From: Craspedostauros australis
Taxonomy: Eukaryota; Bacillariophyta; Bacillariophyceae; Mastogloiales; Achnanthaceae
NCBI GenBank assembly: GCA_026770025.1
Contig: JAMXDE010000015.1
Location: 434,001-498,000, forward strand
DNA length: 64,000 nucleotides
Direction of reading: 5' to 3'
The position numbers were made by a program, and so were the translations under genes. Under the pieces are notes generated by a model. That model saw only the letters and a program-made list of their open reading frames with translations. It ran no database searches and had not been told where the DNA came from. Shown piece by piece: positions 30,601 through 45,600 of this stretch (its first letter is position 1; each line of letters opens with the position of its first letter).

Positions 30601-33600
30601 GGGTGGTGTCGGTGAGTTGCCGACGCCCCAAGTGCCCCGACCTTGATGCTTTATTTGGGACTGTGGCAAACCAAACAGAAGCTGACGCAACGAGAAAGCT
30701 TCAGCAAGTGAGCGACCAAGACAGCAACACCACAGACGAAGTCCAGACTGACACAAGCTCGTCCGTGTCATACAAAGACGTCATCATCCTCTTCACACAA
30801 ATGCTATCAGACATGGTTGTCGGCTCGACCAACCTAACAAGGAATGAACAGCTCGTCTACAAAAGCACGATATTCTCGCCTGAAGCCGAAGAGGTCCGGA
30901 CGGTTGTCATCACGCGTGAGGATTTGGGACTGAACAATGCAACAGCATCGTCTCCCATGCCGTCGTCCGAGTTTTCGACGTCGCCACCAACGTCGGAGGA
31001 CGACATTCCGGGAACGTCACTGTCACCAACGCCCATCGACAGTCCATTGACAGAGCCGCCCAGTACGTCGCAAGCGCCGACAGGAGCCAATCAAGTAGAA
31101 CGAACCGACCAGCCGACCTTTCCACCCTCGTCCATTCCAACAACTTCGAGCAATCCATCAGGTCCGACACTAGCACCTACCGACAGTCCGACTGTTCGAC
31201 CAACTCAAAGCCAAGCACCGACCACAGAGGATGAAAAGGAGACAGCGCAACCAACCTTTCCACCGTCCATGCTACCATCGGGTTCAATTCAACCGATAGC
31301 ACCAACAACCGCGCCGACGAGTCCACCAACATCAACAACGGTGTCGTCGCACCTGCCAACCACATCAAATGGCGAGACTGCCCAGCCAACATTTCCACCA
31401 AGTGAAACGCCATCAGCAACAGCACAGCCAACAGGTCCAACAACACAACCAACGCACCAGCAAAGTGGAGTACCATCCTCAACCTCGACACCGACACAAG
31501 AGAACAAGGAAACACGATCACCAACGTTCCCGCCGTCGAGTGCACCATCGGTCACAGGACAGCCAACACAAACAACGCAAGCAACAGAACAGCCAAGTGA
31601 TCGGCCAACATCTGCACCAGCATCATCACAGTCGCAGTCACCAACAGAGGATGATGGAAGTGACATCAGCAGCTCGCCGTCATCGCAGACTACCGGTGCA
31701 CCATCCGTGACGTCTCAACCGACACAAACAACGCAAGCAACAGAACAGCCAAGTGATCGGCCAACATCTGCACCAGCATCATCACAGTCGCAGTCACCAA
31801 CAGAGGATGATGGAAGTGACATCAGCAGCTCGCCGTCATCGCAGACTACCGGTGCACCATCCGTGACGTCTCAACCGACACAAACAACGCAAGCAACAGA
31901 ACAGCCAAGTGATCGGCCAACATCTGCACCAGCATCATCACAGTCGCAGTCACCAACAGAGGATGATGGAAGTGACATCAGCAGCTCGCCGTCATCGCAG
32001 ACTACCGGTGCACCATCCGTGACGTCTCAACCGACACAAACAACGCAAGCAACAGAACAGCCAAGTGATCGGCCAACATCTGCACCAGCATCATCTCAGT
32101 CGCAGTCACCAACAGAGGATGATGGAAGTGACATCAGCAGCTCGCCGTCATCGCAGACTACCGGTGCACCATCCGTGACGTCTCAACCGACACAAACAAC
32201 GCAAGCAACAGAACAGCCAAGTGATCGGCCAACATCTGCACCAGCATCATCTCAGTCGCAGTCACCAACAGAGGATGATGGAAGTGACATCAGCAGCTCG
32301 CCGTCATCGCAGACTACCGGTGCACCATCGGTCACAGGACAGCCAACACAAACAACGCAAGCAACAGAACAGCCAAGTGATCGGCCAACATCTGCACCAG
32401 CATCATCTCAGTCGCAGTCACCAACAGAGGATGATGGAAGTGACATCAGCAGCTCGCCGTCATCGCAGACTACCGGTGCACCATCGGTCACAGGACAGCC
32501 AACACAAACAACTCAAGCAACAGAACAGCCAAGTGATCGGCCAACATCTGCACCAGCATCATCACAGTCGCAGTCACCAACAGAGGATGATGGAAGTGAC
32601 ATCAGCAGCTCGCCGTCATCGCAGACTACCGGTGCACCATCCGTGACGTCTCAACCGACACAAACAACGCAAGCAACAGAACAGCCAAGTGATCGGCCAA
32701 CATCTGCACCAGCATCATCACAGTCGCAGTCACCAACAGAGGATGATGGAAGTGACATCAGCAGCTCGCCGTCATCGCAGACTACCGGTGCACCATCCGT
32801 GACGTCTCAACCGACACAAACAACGCAAGCAACAGAACAGCCAAGTGATCGGCCAACATCTGCACCAGCATCATCACAGTCGCAGTCACCAACAGAGGAT
32901 GATGGAAGTGACATCAGCAGCTCGCCGTCATCGCAGACTACCGGTGCACCATCCGTGACGTCTCAACCGACACAAACAACGCAAGCAACAGAACAGCCAA
33001 GTGATCGGCCAACATCTGCACCAGCATCATCTCAGTCGCAGTCACCAACAGAGGATGATGGAAGTGACATCAGCAGCTCGCCGTCATCGCAGACTACCGG
33101 TGCACCATCCGTGACGTCTCAACCGACACAAACAACGCAAGCAACAGAACAGCCAAGTGATCGGCCAACATCTGCACCAGCATCATCACAGTCGCAGTCA
33201 CCAACAGAGGATGATGGAAGTGACATCAGCAGCTCGCCGTCATCGCAGACTACCGGTGCACCATCCGTGACGTCTCAACCGACACAAACAACGCAAGCAA
33301 CAGAACAGCCAAGTGATCGGCCAACATCTGCACCAGCATCATCTCAGTCGCAGTCACCAACAGAGGATGATGGAAGTGACATCAGCAGCTCGCCGTCATC
33401 GCAGACTACCGGTGCACCATCCGTGACGTCTCAACCGACACAAACAACTCAAGCAACAGAACAGCCAAGTGATCGGCCAACATCTGCACCAGCATCATCA
33501 CAGTCGCAGTCACCAACAGAGGATGATGGAAGTGACATCAGCAGCTCGCCGTCATCGCAGACTACCGGTGCACCATCCGTGACGTCTCAACCGACACAAA

Positions 33601-36600
33601 CAACGCAAGCAACAGAACAGCCAAGTGATCGGCCAACATCTGCACCAGCATCATCTCAGTCGCAGTCACCAACAGAGGATGATGGAAGTGACATCAGCAG
33701 CTCGCCGTCATCGCAGACTACCGGTGCACCATCCGTGACGTCTCAACCGACACAAACAACTCAAGCAACAGAACAGCCAAGTGATCGGCCAACATCTGCA
33801 CCAGCATCATCTCAGTCGCAGTCACCAACAGAGGATGATGGAAGTGACATCAGCAGCTCGCCGTCATCGCAGACTACCGGTGCACCATCGGTCACAGGAC
33901 AGCCAACACAAACAACTCAAGCAACAGAACAGCCAAGTGATCGGCCAACATCTGCACCAGCATCATCACAGTCGCAGTCACCAACAGAGGATGATGGAAG
34001 TGACATCAGCAGCTCGCCGTCATCGCAGACTACCGGTGCACCATCCGTGACGTCTCAACCGACACAAACAACGCAAGCAACAGAACAGCCAAGTGATCGG
34101 CCAACATCTGCACCAGCATCATCTCAGTCGCAGTCACCAACAGAGGATGATGGAAGTGACATCAGCAGCTCGCCGTCATCGCAGACTACCGGTGCACCAT
34201 CCGTGACGTCTCAACCGACACAAACAACGCAAGCAACAGAACAGCCAAGTGATCGGCCAACATCTGCACCAGCATCATCTCAGTCGCAGTCACCAACAGA
34301 GGATGATGGAAGTGACATCAGCAGCTCGCCGTCATCGCAGACTACCGGTGCACCATCCGTGACGTCTCAACCGACACAAACAACGCAAGCAACAGAACAG
34401 CCAAGTGATCGGCCAACATCTGCACCAGCATCATCACAGTCGCAGTCACCAACAGAGGATGATGGAAGTGACATCAGCAGCTCGCCGTCATCGCAGACTA
34501 CCGGTGCACCATCCGTGACGTCTCAACCGACACAAACAACGCAAGCAACAGAACAGCCAAGTGATCGGCCAACATCTGCACCAGCATCATCTCAGTCGCA
34601 GTCACCAACAGAGGATGATGGAAGTGACATCAGCAGCTCGCCGTCATCGCAGACTACCGGTGCACCATCCGTGACGTCTCAACCGACACAAACAACGCAA
34701 GCAACAGAACAGCCAAGTGATCGGCCAACATCTGCACCAGCATCATCTCAGTCGCAGTCACCAACAGAGGATGATGGAAGTGACATCAGCAGCTCGCCGT
34801 CATCGCAGACTACCGGTGCACCATCCGTCACAGGACAGCCAACACAAACAACGCAAGCAACAGAACAGCCAAGTGATCGGCCAACATCTGCACCAGCATC
34901 ATCACAGTCGCAGTCACCAACAGAGGATGATGGAAGTGACATCAGCAGCTCGCCGTCATCGCAGACTACCGGTGCACCATCCGTGACGTCTCAACCGACA
35001 CAAACAACGCAAGCAACAGAACAGCCAAGTGATCGGCCAACATCTGCACCAGCATCATCACAGTCGCAGTCACCAACAGAGGATGATGGAAGTGACATCA
35101 GCAGCTCGCCGTCATCGCAGACTACCGGTGCACCATCCGTGACGTCTCAACCGACACAAACAACTCAAGCAACAGAACAGCCAAGTGATCGGCCAACATC
35201 TGCACCAGCATCATCACAGTCGCAGTCACCAACAGAGGATGATGGAAGTGACATCAGCAGCTCGCCGTCATCGCAGACTACCGGTGCACCATCCGTGACG
35301 TCTCAACCGACACAAACAACTCAAGCAACAGAACAGCCAAGTGATCGGCCAACATCTGCACCAGCATCATCACAGTCGCAGTCACCAACAGAGGATGATG
35401 GAAGTGACATCAGCAGCTCGCCGTCATCGCAGACTACCGGTGCACCATCCGTGACGTCTCAACCGACACAAACAACGCAAGCAACAGAACAGCCAAGTGA
35501 TCGGCCAACATCTGCACCAGCATCATCACAGTCGCAGTCACCAACAGAGGATGATGGAAGTGACATCAGCAGCTCGCCGTCATCGCAGACTACCGGTGCA
35601 CCATCCGTGACGTCTCAACCGACACAAACAACGCAAGCAACAGAACAGCCAAGTGATCGGCCAACATCTGCACCAGCATCATCACAGTCGCAGTCACCAA
35701 CAGAGGATGATGGAAGTGACATCAGCAGCTCGCCGTCATCGCAGACTACCGGTGCACCATCCGTGACGTCTCAACCGACACAAACAACGCAAGCAACAGA
35801 ACAGCCAAGTGATCGGCCAACATCTGCACCAGCATCATCTCAGTCGCAGTCACCAACAGAGGATGATGGAAGTGACATCAGCAGCTCGCCGTCATCGCAG
35901 ACTACCGGTGCACCATCCGTGACGTCTCAACCGACACAAACAACTCAAGCAACAGAACAGCCAAGTGATCGGCCAACATCTGCAACAGCATCATCTCAGT
36001 CGCAGTCACCAACAGAGGATGATGGAAGTGACATCAGCAGCTCGCCGTCATCGCAGACTACCGGTGCACCATCCGTGACGTCTCAACCGACACAAACAAC
36101 GCAAGCAACAGAACAGCCAAGTGATCGGCCAACATCTGCACCAGCATCATCTCAGTCGCAGTCACCAACAGAGGATGATGGAAGTGACATCAGCAGCTCG
36201 CCGTCATCGCAGACTACCGGTGCACCATCCGTGACGTCTCAACCGACACAAACAACGCAAGCAACAGAACAGCCAAGTGATCGGCCAACATCTGCACCAG
36301 CATCATCACAGTCGCAGTCACCAACAGAGGATGATGGAAGTGACATCAGCAGCTCGCCGTCATCGCAGACTACCGGTGCACCATCCGTGACGTCTCAACC
36401 GACACAAACAACGCAAGCAACAGAACAGCCAAGTGATCGGCCAACATCTGCACCAGCATCATCTCAGTCGCAGTCACCAACAGAGGATGATGGAAGTGAC
36501 ATCAGCAGCTCGCCGTCATCGCAGACTACCGGTGCACCATCCGTGACGTCTCAACCGACACAAACAACGCAAGCAACAGAACAGCCAAGTGATCGGCCAA

Positions 36601-39600
36601 CATCTGCACCAGCATCATCACAGTCGCAGTCACCAACAGAGGATGATGGAAGTGACATCAGCAGCTCGCCGTCATCGCAGACTACCGGTGCACCATCCGT
36701 GACGTCTCAACCGACACAAACAACGCAAGCAACAGAACAGCCAAGTGATCGGCCAACATCTGCACCAGCATCATCACAGTCGCAGTCACCAACAGAGGAT
36801 GATGGAAGTGACATCAGCAGCTCGCCGTCATCGCAGACTACCGGTGCACCATCCGTGACGTCTCAACCGACACAAACAACGCAAGCAACAGAACAGCCAA
36901 GTGATCGGCCAACATCTGCACCAGCATCATCTCAGTCGCAGTCACCAACAGAGGATGATGGAAGTGACATCAGCAGCTCGCCGTCATCGCAGACTACCGG
37001 TGCACCATCCGTGACGTCTCAACCGACACAAACAACTCAAGCAACAGAACAGCCAAGTGATCGGCCAACATCTGCACCAGCATCATCTCAGTCGCAGTCA
37101 CCAACAGAGGATGATGGAAGTGACATCAGCAGCTCGCCGTCATCGCAGACTACCGGTGCACCATCCGTGACGTCTCAACCGACACAAACAACTCAAGCAA
37201 CAGAACAGCCAAGTGATCGGCCAACATCTGCACCAGCATCATCACAGTCGCAGTCACCAACAGAGGATGATGGAAGTGACATCAGCAGCTCGCCGTCATC
37301 GCAGACTACCGGTGCACCATCCGTGACGTCTCAACCGACACAAACAACGCAAGCAACAGAACAGCCAAGTGATCGGCCAACATCTGCACCAGCATCATCA
37401 CAGTCGCAGTCACCAACAGAGGATGATGGAAGTGACATCAGCAGCTCGCCGTCATCGCAGACTACCGGTGCACCATCCGTGACGTCTCAACCGACACAAA
37501 CAACGCAAGCAACAGAACAGCCAAGTGATCGGCCAACATCTGCACCAGCATCATCTCAGTCGCAGTCACCAACAGAGGATGATGGAAGTGACATCAGCAG
37601 CTCGCCGTCATCGCAGACTACCGGTGCACCATCCGTGACGTCTCAACCGACACAAACAACGCAAGCAACAGAACAGCCAAGTGATCGGCCAACATCTGCA
37701 CCAGCATCATCTCAGTCGCAGTCACCAACAGAGGATGATGGAAGTGACATCAGCAGCTCGCCGTCATCGCAGACTACCGGTGCACCATCCGTGACGTCTC
37801 AACCGACACAAACAACTCAAGCAACAGAACAGCCAAGTGATCGGCCAACATCTGCACCAGCATCATCTCAGTCGCAGTCACCAACAGAGGATGATGGAAG
37901 TGACATCAGCAGCTCGCCGTCATCGCAGACTACCGGTGCACCATCGGTCACAGGACAGCCAACACAAACAACTCAAGCAACAGAACAGCCAAGTGATCGG
38001 CCAACATCTGCACCAGCATCATCTCAGTCGCAGTCACCAACAGAGGATGATGGAAGTGACATCAGCAGCTCGCCGTCATCGCAGACTACCGGTGCACCAT
38101 CCGTGACGTCTCAACCGACACAAACAACGCAAGCAACAGAACAGCCAAGTGATCGGCCAACATCTGCACCAGCATCATCACAGTCGCAGTCACCAACAGA
38201 GGATGATGGAAGTGACATCAGCAGCTCGCCGTCATCGCAGACTACCGGTGCACCATCCGTGACGTCTCAACCGACACAAACAACGCAAGCAACAGAACAG
38301 CCAAGTGATCGGCCAACATCTGCACCAGCATCATCACAGTCGCAGTCACCAACAGAGGATGATGGAAGTGACATCAGCAGCTCGCCGTCATCGCAGACTA
38401 CCGGTGCACCATCCGTGACGTCTCAACCGACACAAACAACGCAAGCAACAGAACAGCCAAGTGATCGGCCAACATCTGCACCAGCATCATCACAGTCGCA
38501 GTCACCAACAGAGGATGATGGAAGTGACATCAGCAGCTCGCCGTCATCGCAGACTACCGGTGCACCATCGGTCACAGGACAGCCAACACAAACAACTCAA
38601 GCAACAGAACAGCCAAGTGATCGGCCAACGAATGCATCAGCTTCGCCATCATCTTTACCATCATCTTCACCATCACAGGCACCATCGAGTGAAGAATCCA
38701 TCCACCCAACCGCCAGCCAGGCTCCAAGTGACGATCCAACGAATGCATCAGCTTCGCCATCTCAGTCACCATCATCTTCACCATCACAGGCACCATCGAG
38801 TGAAGAATCCATCCACCCAACCGCCAGCCAGGCTCCAAGTGACGATCCAACGAATGCATCAGCTTCGCCATCTCAGTCACCATCATCTTCACCATCACAG
38901 GCACCATCGAGTGAAGAATCCATCCACCCAACCGCCAGCCAGGCTCCAAGTGACGACCCAACGAATGCATCAGCTTCGCCATCATCTTCACCATCACAGG
39001 CACCATCGAGTGAAGAATCCATCCACCCAACCGCCAGCCAGGCTCCAAGTGACGATCCAACGAATGCATCAGCTTCGCCATCTCAGTCACCATCATCTTC
39101 ACCATCACAGGCACCATCGAGTGAAGAATCCATCCACCCAACCGCCAGCCAGGCTCCAAGTGACGACCCAACGAATGCATCAGCTTCGCCATCATCTTCA
39201 CCATCATCTTCACCATCACAGGCACCATCGAGTGAAGAATCCATCCACCCAACCGCCAGCCAGGCTCCAAGTGACGATCCAACGAATGCATCAGCTTCGC
39301 CATCTCAGTCACCATCATCTTCACCATCACAGGCACCATCGAGTGAAGAATCCATCCACCCAACCGCCAGCCAGGCTCCAAGTGACGATCCAACGAATGC
39401 ATCAGCTTCGCCATCTCAGTCACCATCATCTTCACCATCACAGGCACCATCGAGTGAAGAATCCATCCACCCAACCGCCAGCCAGGCTCCAAGTGACGAC
39501 CCAACGAATGCATCAGCTTCGCCATCATCTTCACCATCATCTTCACCATCACAGGCACCATCGAGTGAAGAATCCATCCACCCAACCGCCAGCCAGGCTC

Positions 39601-42600
39601 CAAGTGACGATCCAACGAATGCATCAGCTTCGCCATCTCAGTCACCATCATCTTCACCATCACAGGCACCATCGAGTGAAGAATCCATCCACCCAACCGC
39701 CAGCCAGGCTCCAAGTGACGATCCAACGAATGCATCAGCTTCGCCATCTCAGTCACCATCATCTTCACCATCACAGGCACCATCGAGTGAAGAATCCATC
39801 CACCCAACCGCCAGCCAGGCTCCAAGTGACGATCCAACGAATGCATCAGCTTCGCCATCTCAGTCACCATCATCTTCACCATCACAGGCACCATCGAGTG
39901 AAGAATCCATCCACCCAACCGCCAGCCAGGCTCCAAGTGACGATCCAACGAATGCATCAGCTTCGCCATCATCTTCACCATCATCTTCACCATCACAGGC
40001 ACCATCGAGTGAAGAATCCATCCACCCAACCGCCAGCCAGGCTCCAAGTGACGATCCAACGAATGCATCAGCTTCGCCATCTCAGTCACCATCATCTTCA
40101 CCATCACAGGCACCATCGAGTGAAGAATCCATCCACCCAACCGCCAGCCAGGCAACCATCGAGTGAAGAATCCATCATCTTCACCATCACAGGCACCATC
40201 GAGTGAAGAATCCATCCACCCAACCGCCAGCCAGGCTCCAAGTGACGATCCAACGAATGCATCAGCTTCGCCATCATCTTCACCATCATCTTCACCATCA
40301 CAGGCACCATCGAGTGAAGAATCCATCCACCCAACCGCCAGCCAGGCTCCAAGTGACGATCCAACGAATGCATCAGCTTCGCCATCTCAGTCACCAACCG
40401 CCAGCCAGGCTCCAAGTGACGATCCAACGAATGCATCAGCTTCGCCATCTCAGTCACCATCATCTTCACCATCACAGGCACCATCGAGTGAAGAATCCAT
40501 CCACCCAACCGCCAGCCAGGCTCCAAGTGACGATCCAACGAATGCATCAGCTTCGCCATCTCAGTCACCATCATCTTCACCATCACAGGCACCATCGAGT
40601 GAAGAATCCATCCACCCAACCGCCAGCCAGGCTCCAAGTGACGATCCAACGAATGCATCAGCTTCGCCATCTCAGTCACCATCATCTTCACCATCACAGG
40701 CACCATCGAGTGAAGAATCCATCCACCCAACCGCCAGCCAGGCTCCAAGTGACGATCCAACGAATGCATCAGCTTCGCCATCTCAGTCACCATCATCTTC
40801 ACCATCACAGGCACCATCGAGTGAAGAATCCATCCACCCAACCGCCAGCCAGGCTCCAAGTGACGATCCAACGAATGCATCAGCTTCGCCATCTCAGTCA
40901 CCATCATCTTCACCATCACAGGCACCATCGAGTGAAGAATCCATCCACCCAACCGCCAGCCAGGCTCCAAGTGACGATCCAACGAATGCATCAGCTTCGC
41001 CATCTCAGTCACCATCATCTTCACCATCACAGGCACCATCGAGTGAAGAATCCATCCACCCAACCGCCAGCCAGGCTCCAAGTGACGATCCAACGAATGC
41101 ATCAGCTTCGCCATCTCAGTCACCATCATCTTCACCATCACAGGCACCATCGAGTGAAGAATCCATCCACCCAACCGCCAGCCAGGCTCCAAGTGACGAT
41201 CCAACGAATGCATCAGCTTCGCCATCTCAGTCACCATCATCTTCACCATCACAGGCACCATCGAGTGAAGAATCCATCCACCCAACCGCCAGCCAGGCTC
41301 CAAGTGACGATCCAACGAATGCATCAGCTTCGCCATCTCAGTCACCATCATCTTCACCATCACAGGCACCATCGAGTGAAGAATCCATCCACCCAACCGC
41401 CAGCCAGGCTCCAAGTGACGATCCAACGAATGCATCAGCTTCGCCATCATCAGTCACCATCATCTTCACCATCACAGGCACCATCGAGTGAAGAATCCAT
41501 CCACCCAACCGCCAGCCAGGCTCCAAGTGACGATCCAACGAATGCATCAGCTTCGCCATCATCTTCACCATCATCTTCACCATCACAGGCACCATCGAGT
41601 GAAGAATCCATCCACCCAACCGCCAGCCAGGCTCCAAGTGACGATCCAACGAATGCATCAGCTTCGCCATCTCAGTCACCATCATCTTCACCATCACAGG
41701 CACCATCGAGTGAAGAATCCATCCACCCAACCGCCAGCCAGGCTCCAAGTGACGATCCAACGAATGCATCAGCTTCGCCATCTCAGTCACCATCATCTTC
41801 ACCATCACAGGCACCATCGAGTGAAGAATCCATCCACCCAACCGCCAGCCAGGCTCCAAGTGACGATCCAACGAATGCATCAGCTTCGCCATCTCAGTCA
41901 CCATCATCTTCACCATCACAGGCACCATCGAGTGAAGAATCCATCCACCCAACCGCCAGCCAGGCTCCAAGTGACGATCCAACGAATGCATCAGCTTCGC
42001 CATCTCAGTCACCATCATCTTCACCATCACAGGCACCATCGAGTGAAGAATCCATCCACCCAACCGCCAGCCAGGCTCCAAGTGACGATCCAACGAATGC
42101 ATCAGCTTCGCCATCTCAGTCACCATCATCTTCACCATCACAGGCACCATCGAGTGAAGAATCCATCCACCCAACCGCCAGCCAGGCTCCAAGTGACGAT
42201 CCAACGAATGCATCAGCTTCGCCATCTCAGTCACCATCATCTTCACCATCACAGGCACCATCGAGTGAAGAATCCATCCACCCAACCGCCAGCCAGGCTC
42301 CAAGTGACGATCCAACGAATGCATCAGCTTCGCCATCATCGTCACCATCATCTTCACCATCACAGGCACCATCGAGTGAAGAATCCATCCACCCAACCGC
42401 CAGCCAGGCTCCAAGTGACGATCCAACGAATGCATCAGCTTCGCCATCTCAGTCACCATCATCTTCACCATCACAGGCACCATCGAGTGAAGAATCCATC
42501 CACCCAACCGCCAGCCAGGCTCCAAGTGACGATCCAACGAATGCATCAGCTTCGCCATCTCAGTCACCATCATCTTCACCATCACAGGCACCATCGAGTG

Positions 42601-45600
42601 AAGAATCCATCCACCCAACCGCCAGCCAGGCTCCAAGTGACGATCCAACGAATGCATCAGCTTCGCCATCTCAGTCCACCATCATCTTCACCATCACAGG
42701 CACCATCGAGTGAAGAATCCATCCACCCAACCGCCAGCCAGGCTCCAAGTGACGATCCAACGAATGCATCAGCTTCGCCATCTCAGTCACCATCATCTTC
42801 ACCATCACAGGCACCATCGAGTGAAGATCCATCCACCCAACCGCCAGCCAGGCTCCAAGTGACGATCCAACGAATGCATCAGCTTCGCCATCTCAGTCAC
42901 CATCATCTTCACCATCACAGGCACCATCGAGTGAAGAATCCATCGTCTACCATCATGCTTCACCAGCACAGGCAAGCGCATCGTAGGTGAACTGAAGCGC
43001 ATCCACCCGAAAGCGCCGCCCAGCCAAGCTCCAAGTGACGATCCAACGACACATGCATCAGCTTCGCCATCTCAGTCACCATCATCTTCACCATCACAGG
43101 CACCATCGAGTGAAGAATCCATCCACCCAACCGCCAGCCAGGCTCCAAGTGACGATCCAACGAATGCATCAGCTTCGCCATCTCAGTCACCATCATCTTC
43201 ACCATCACAGGCACCATCGAGTGAAGAATCCATCCACCCAACCGCCAGCCAGGCTCCAAGTGACGATCCAACGAATGCATCAGCTTCGCCATCTCAGTCA
43301 CCATCATCTTCACCATCACAGGCACCATCGAGTGAAGAATCCATCCACCCAACCGCCAGCCAGGCTCCAAGTGACGATCCAACGAATGCATCAGCTTCGC
43401 CATCATCTTCACCATCATCTTCACCATCACAGGCACCATCGAGTGAAGAATCCATCCACCCAACCGCCAGCCAGGCTCCAAGTGACGATCCAACGAATGC
43501 ATCAGCTTCGCCATCTCAGTCACCATCATCTTCACCATCACAGGCACCATCGAGTGAAGAATCCATCCACCCAACCGCCAGCCAGGCTCCAAGTGACGAT
43601 CCAACGAATGCATCAGCTTCGCCATCTCAGTCACCATCATCTTCACCATCACAGGCACCATCGAGTGAAGAATCCATCCACCCAACCGCCAGCCAGGCTC
43701 CAAGTGACGATCCAACGAATGCATCAGCTTCGCCATCTCAGTCACCATCATCTTCACCATCACAGGCACCATCGAGTGAAGAATCCATCCACCCAACCGC
43801 CAGCCAGGCTCCAAGTGACGATCCAACGAATGCATCAGCTTCGCCATCTCAGTCACCATCATCTTCACCATCACAGGCACCATCGAGTGAAGAATCCATC
43901 CACCCAACCGCCAGCCAGGCTCCAAGTGACGATCCAACGAATGCATCAGCTTCGCCATCTCAGTCACCATCATCTTCACCATCACAGGCACCATCGAGTG
44001 AAGAATCCATCCACCCAACCGCCAGCCAGGCTCCAAGTGACGATCCAACGAATGCATCAGCTTCGCCATCTCAGTCACCATCATCTTCACCATCACAGGC
44101 ACCATCGAGTGAAGAATCCATCCACCCAACCGCCAGCCAGGCTCCAAGTGACGATCCAACGAATGCATCAGCTTCGCCATCTCAGTCACCATCATCTTCA
44201 CCATCACAGGCACCATCGAGTGAAGAATCCATCCACCCAACCGCCAGCCAGGCTCCAAGTGACGATCCAACGAATGCATCAGCTTCGCCATCTCAGTCAC
44301 CATCATCTTCACCATCACAGGCACCATCGAGTGAAGAATCCATCCACCCAACCGCCAGCCAGGCTCCAAGTGACGATCCAACGAATGCATCAGCTTCGCC
44401 ATCTCAGTCACCATCATCTTCACCATCACAGGCACCATCGAGTGAAGAATCCATCCACCCAACCGCCAGCCAGGCTCCAAGTGACGATCCAACGAATGCA
44501 TCAGCTTCGCCATCTCAGTCACCATCATCTTCACCATCACAGGCACCATCGAGTGAAGAATCCATCCACCCAACCGCCAGCCAGGCTCCAAGTGACGATC
44601 CAACGAATGCATCAGCTTCGCCATCATCTTCACCATCATCTTCACCATCACAGGCACCATCGAGTGAAGAATCCATCCACCCAACCGCCAGCCAGGCTCC
44701 AAGTGACGATCCAACGAATGCATCAGCTTCGCCATCTCAGTCACCATCATCTTCACCATCACAGGCACCATCGAGTGAAGAATCCATCCACCCAACCGCC
44801 AGCCAGGCTCCAAGTGACGATCCAACGAATGCATCAGCTTCGCCATCTCAGTCACCATCATCTTCACCATCACAGGCACCATCGAGTGAAGAATCCATCC
44901 ACCCAACCGCCAGCCAGGCTCCAAGTGACGATCCAACGAATGCATCAGCTTCGCCATCTCAGTCACCATCATCTTCACCATCACAGGCACCATCGAGTGA
45001 AGAATCCATCCACCCAACCGCCAGCCAGGCTCCAAGTGACGATCCAACGAATGCATCAGCTTCGCCATCTCAGTCACCATCATCTTCACCATCACAGGCA
45101 CCATCGAGTGAAGAATCCATCCACCCAACCGCCAGCCAGGCTCCAAGTGACGATCCAACGAATGCATCAGCTTCGCCATCTCAGTCACCATCATCTTCAC
45201 CATCACAGGCACCATCGAGTGAAGAATCCATCCACCCAACCGCCAGCCAGGCTCCAAGTGACGATCCAACGAATGCATCAGCTTCGCCATCTCAGTCACC
45301 ATCATCTTCACCATCACAGGCACCATCGAGTGAAGAATCCATCCACCCAACCGCCAGCCAGGCTCCAAGTGACGATCCAACGAATGCATCAGCTTCGCCA
45401 TCTCAGTCACCATCATCTTCACCATCACAGGCACCATCGAGTGAAGAATCCATCCACCCAACCGCCAGCCAGGCTCCAAGTGACGATCCAACGAATGCAT
45501 CAGCTTCGCCATCTCAGTCACCATCATCTTCACCATCACAGGCACCATCGAGTGAAGAATCCATCCACCCAACCGCCAGCCAGGCTCCAAGTGACGATCC

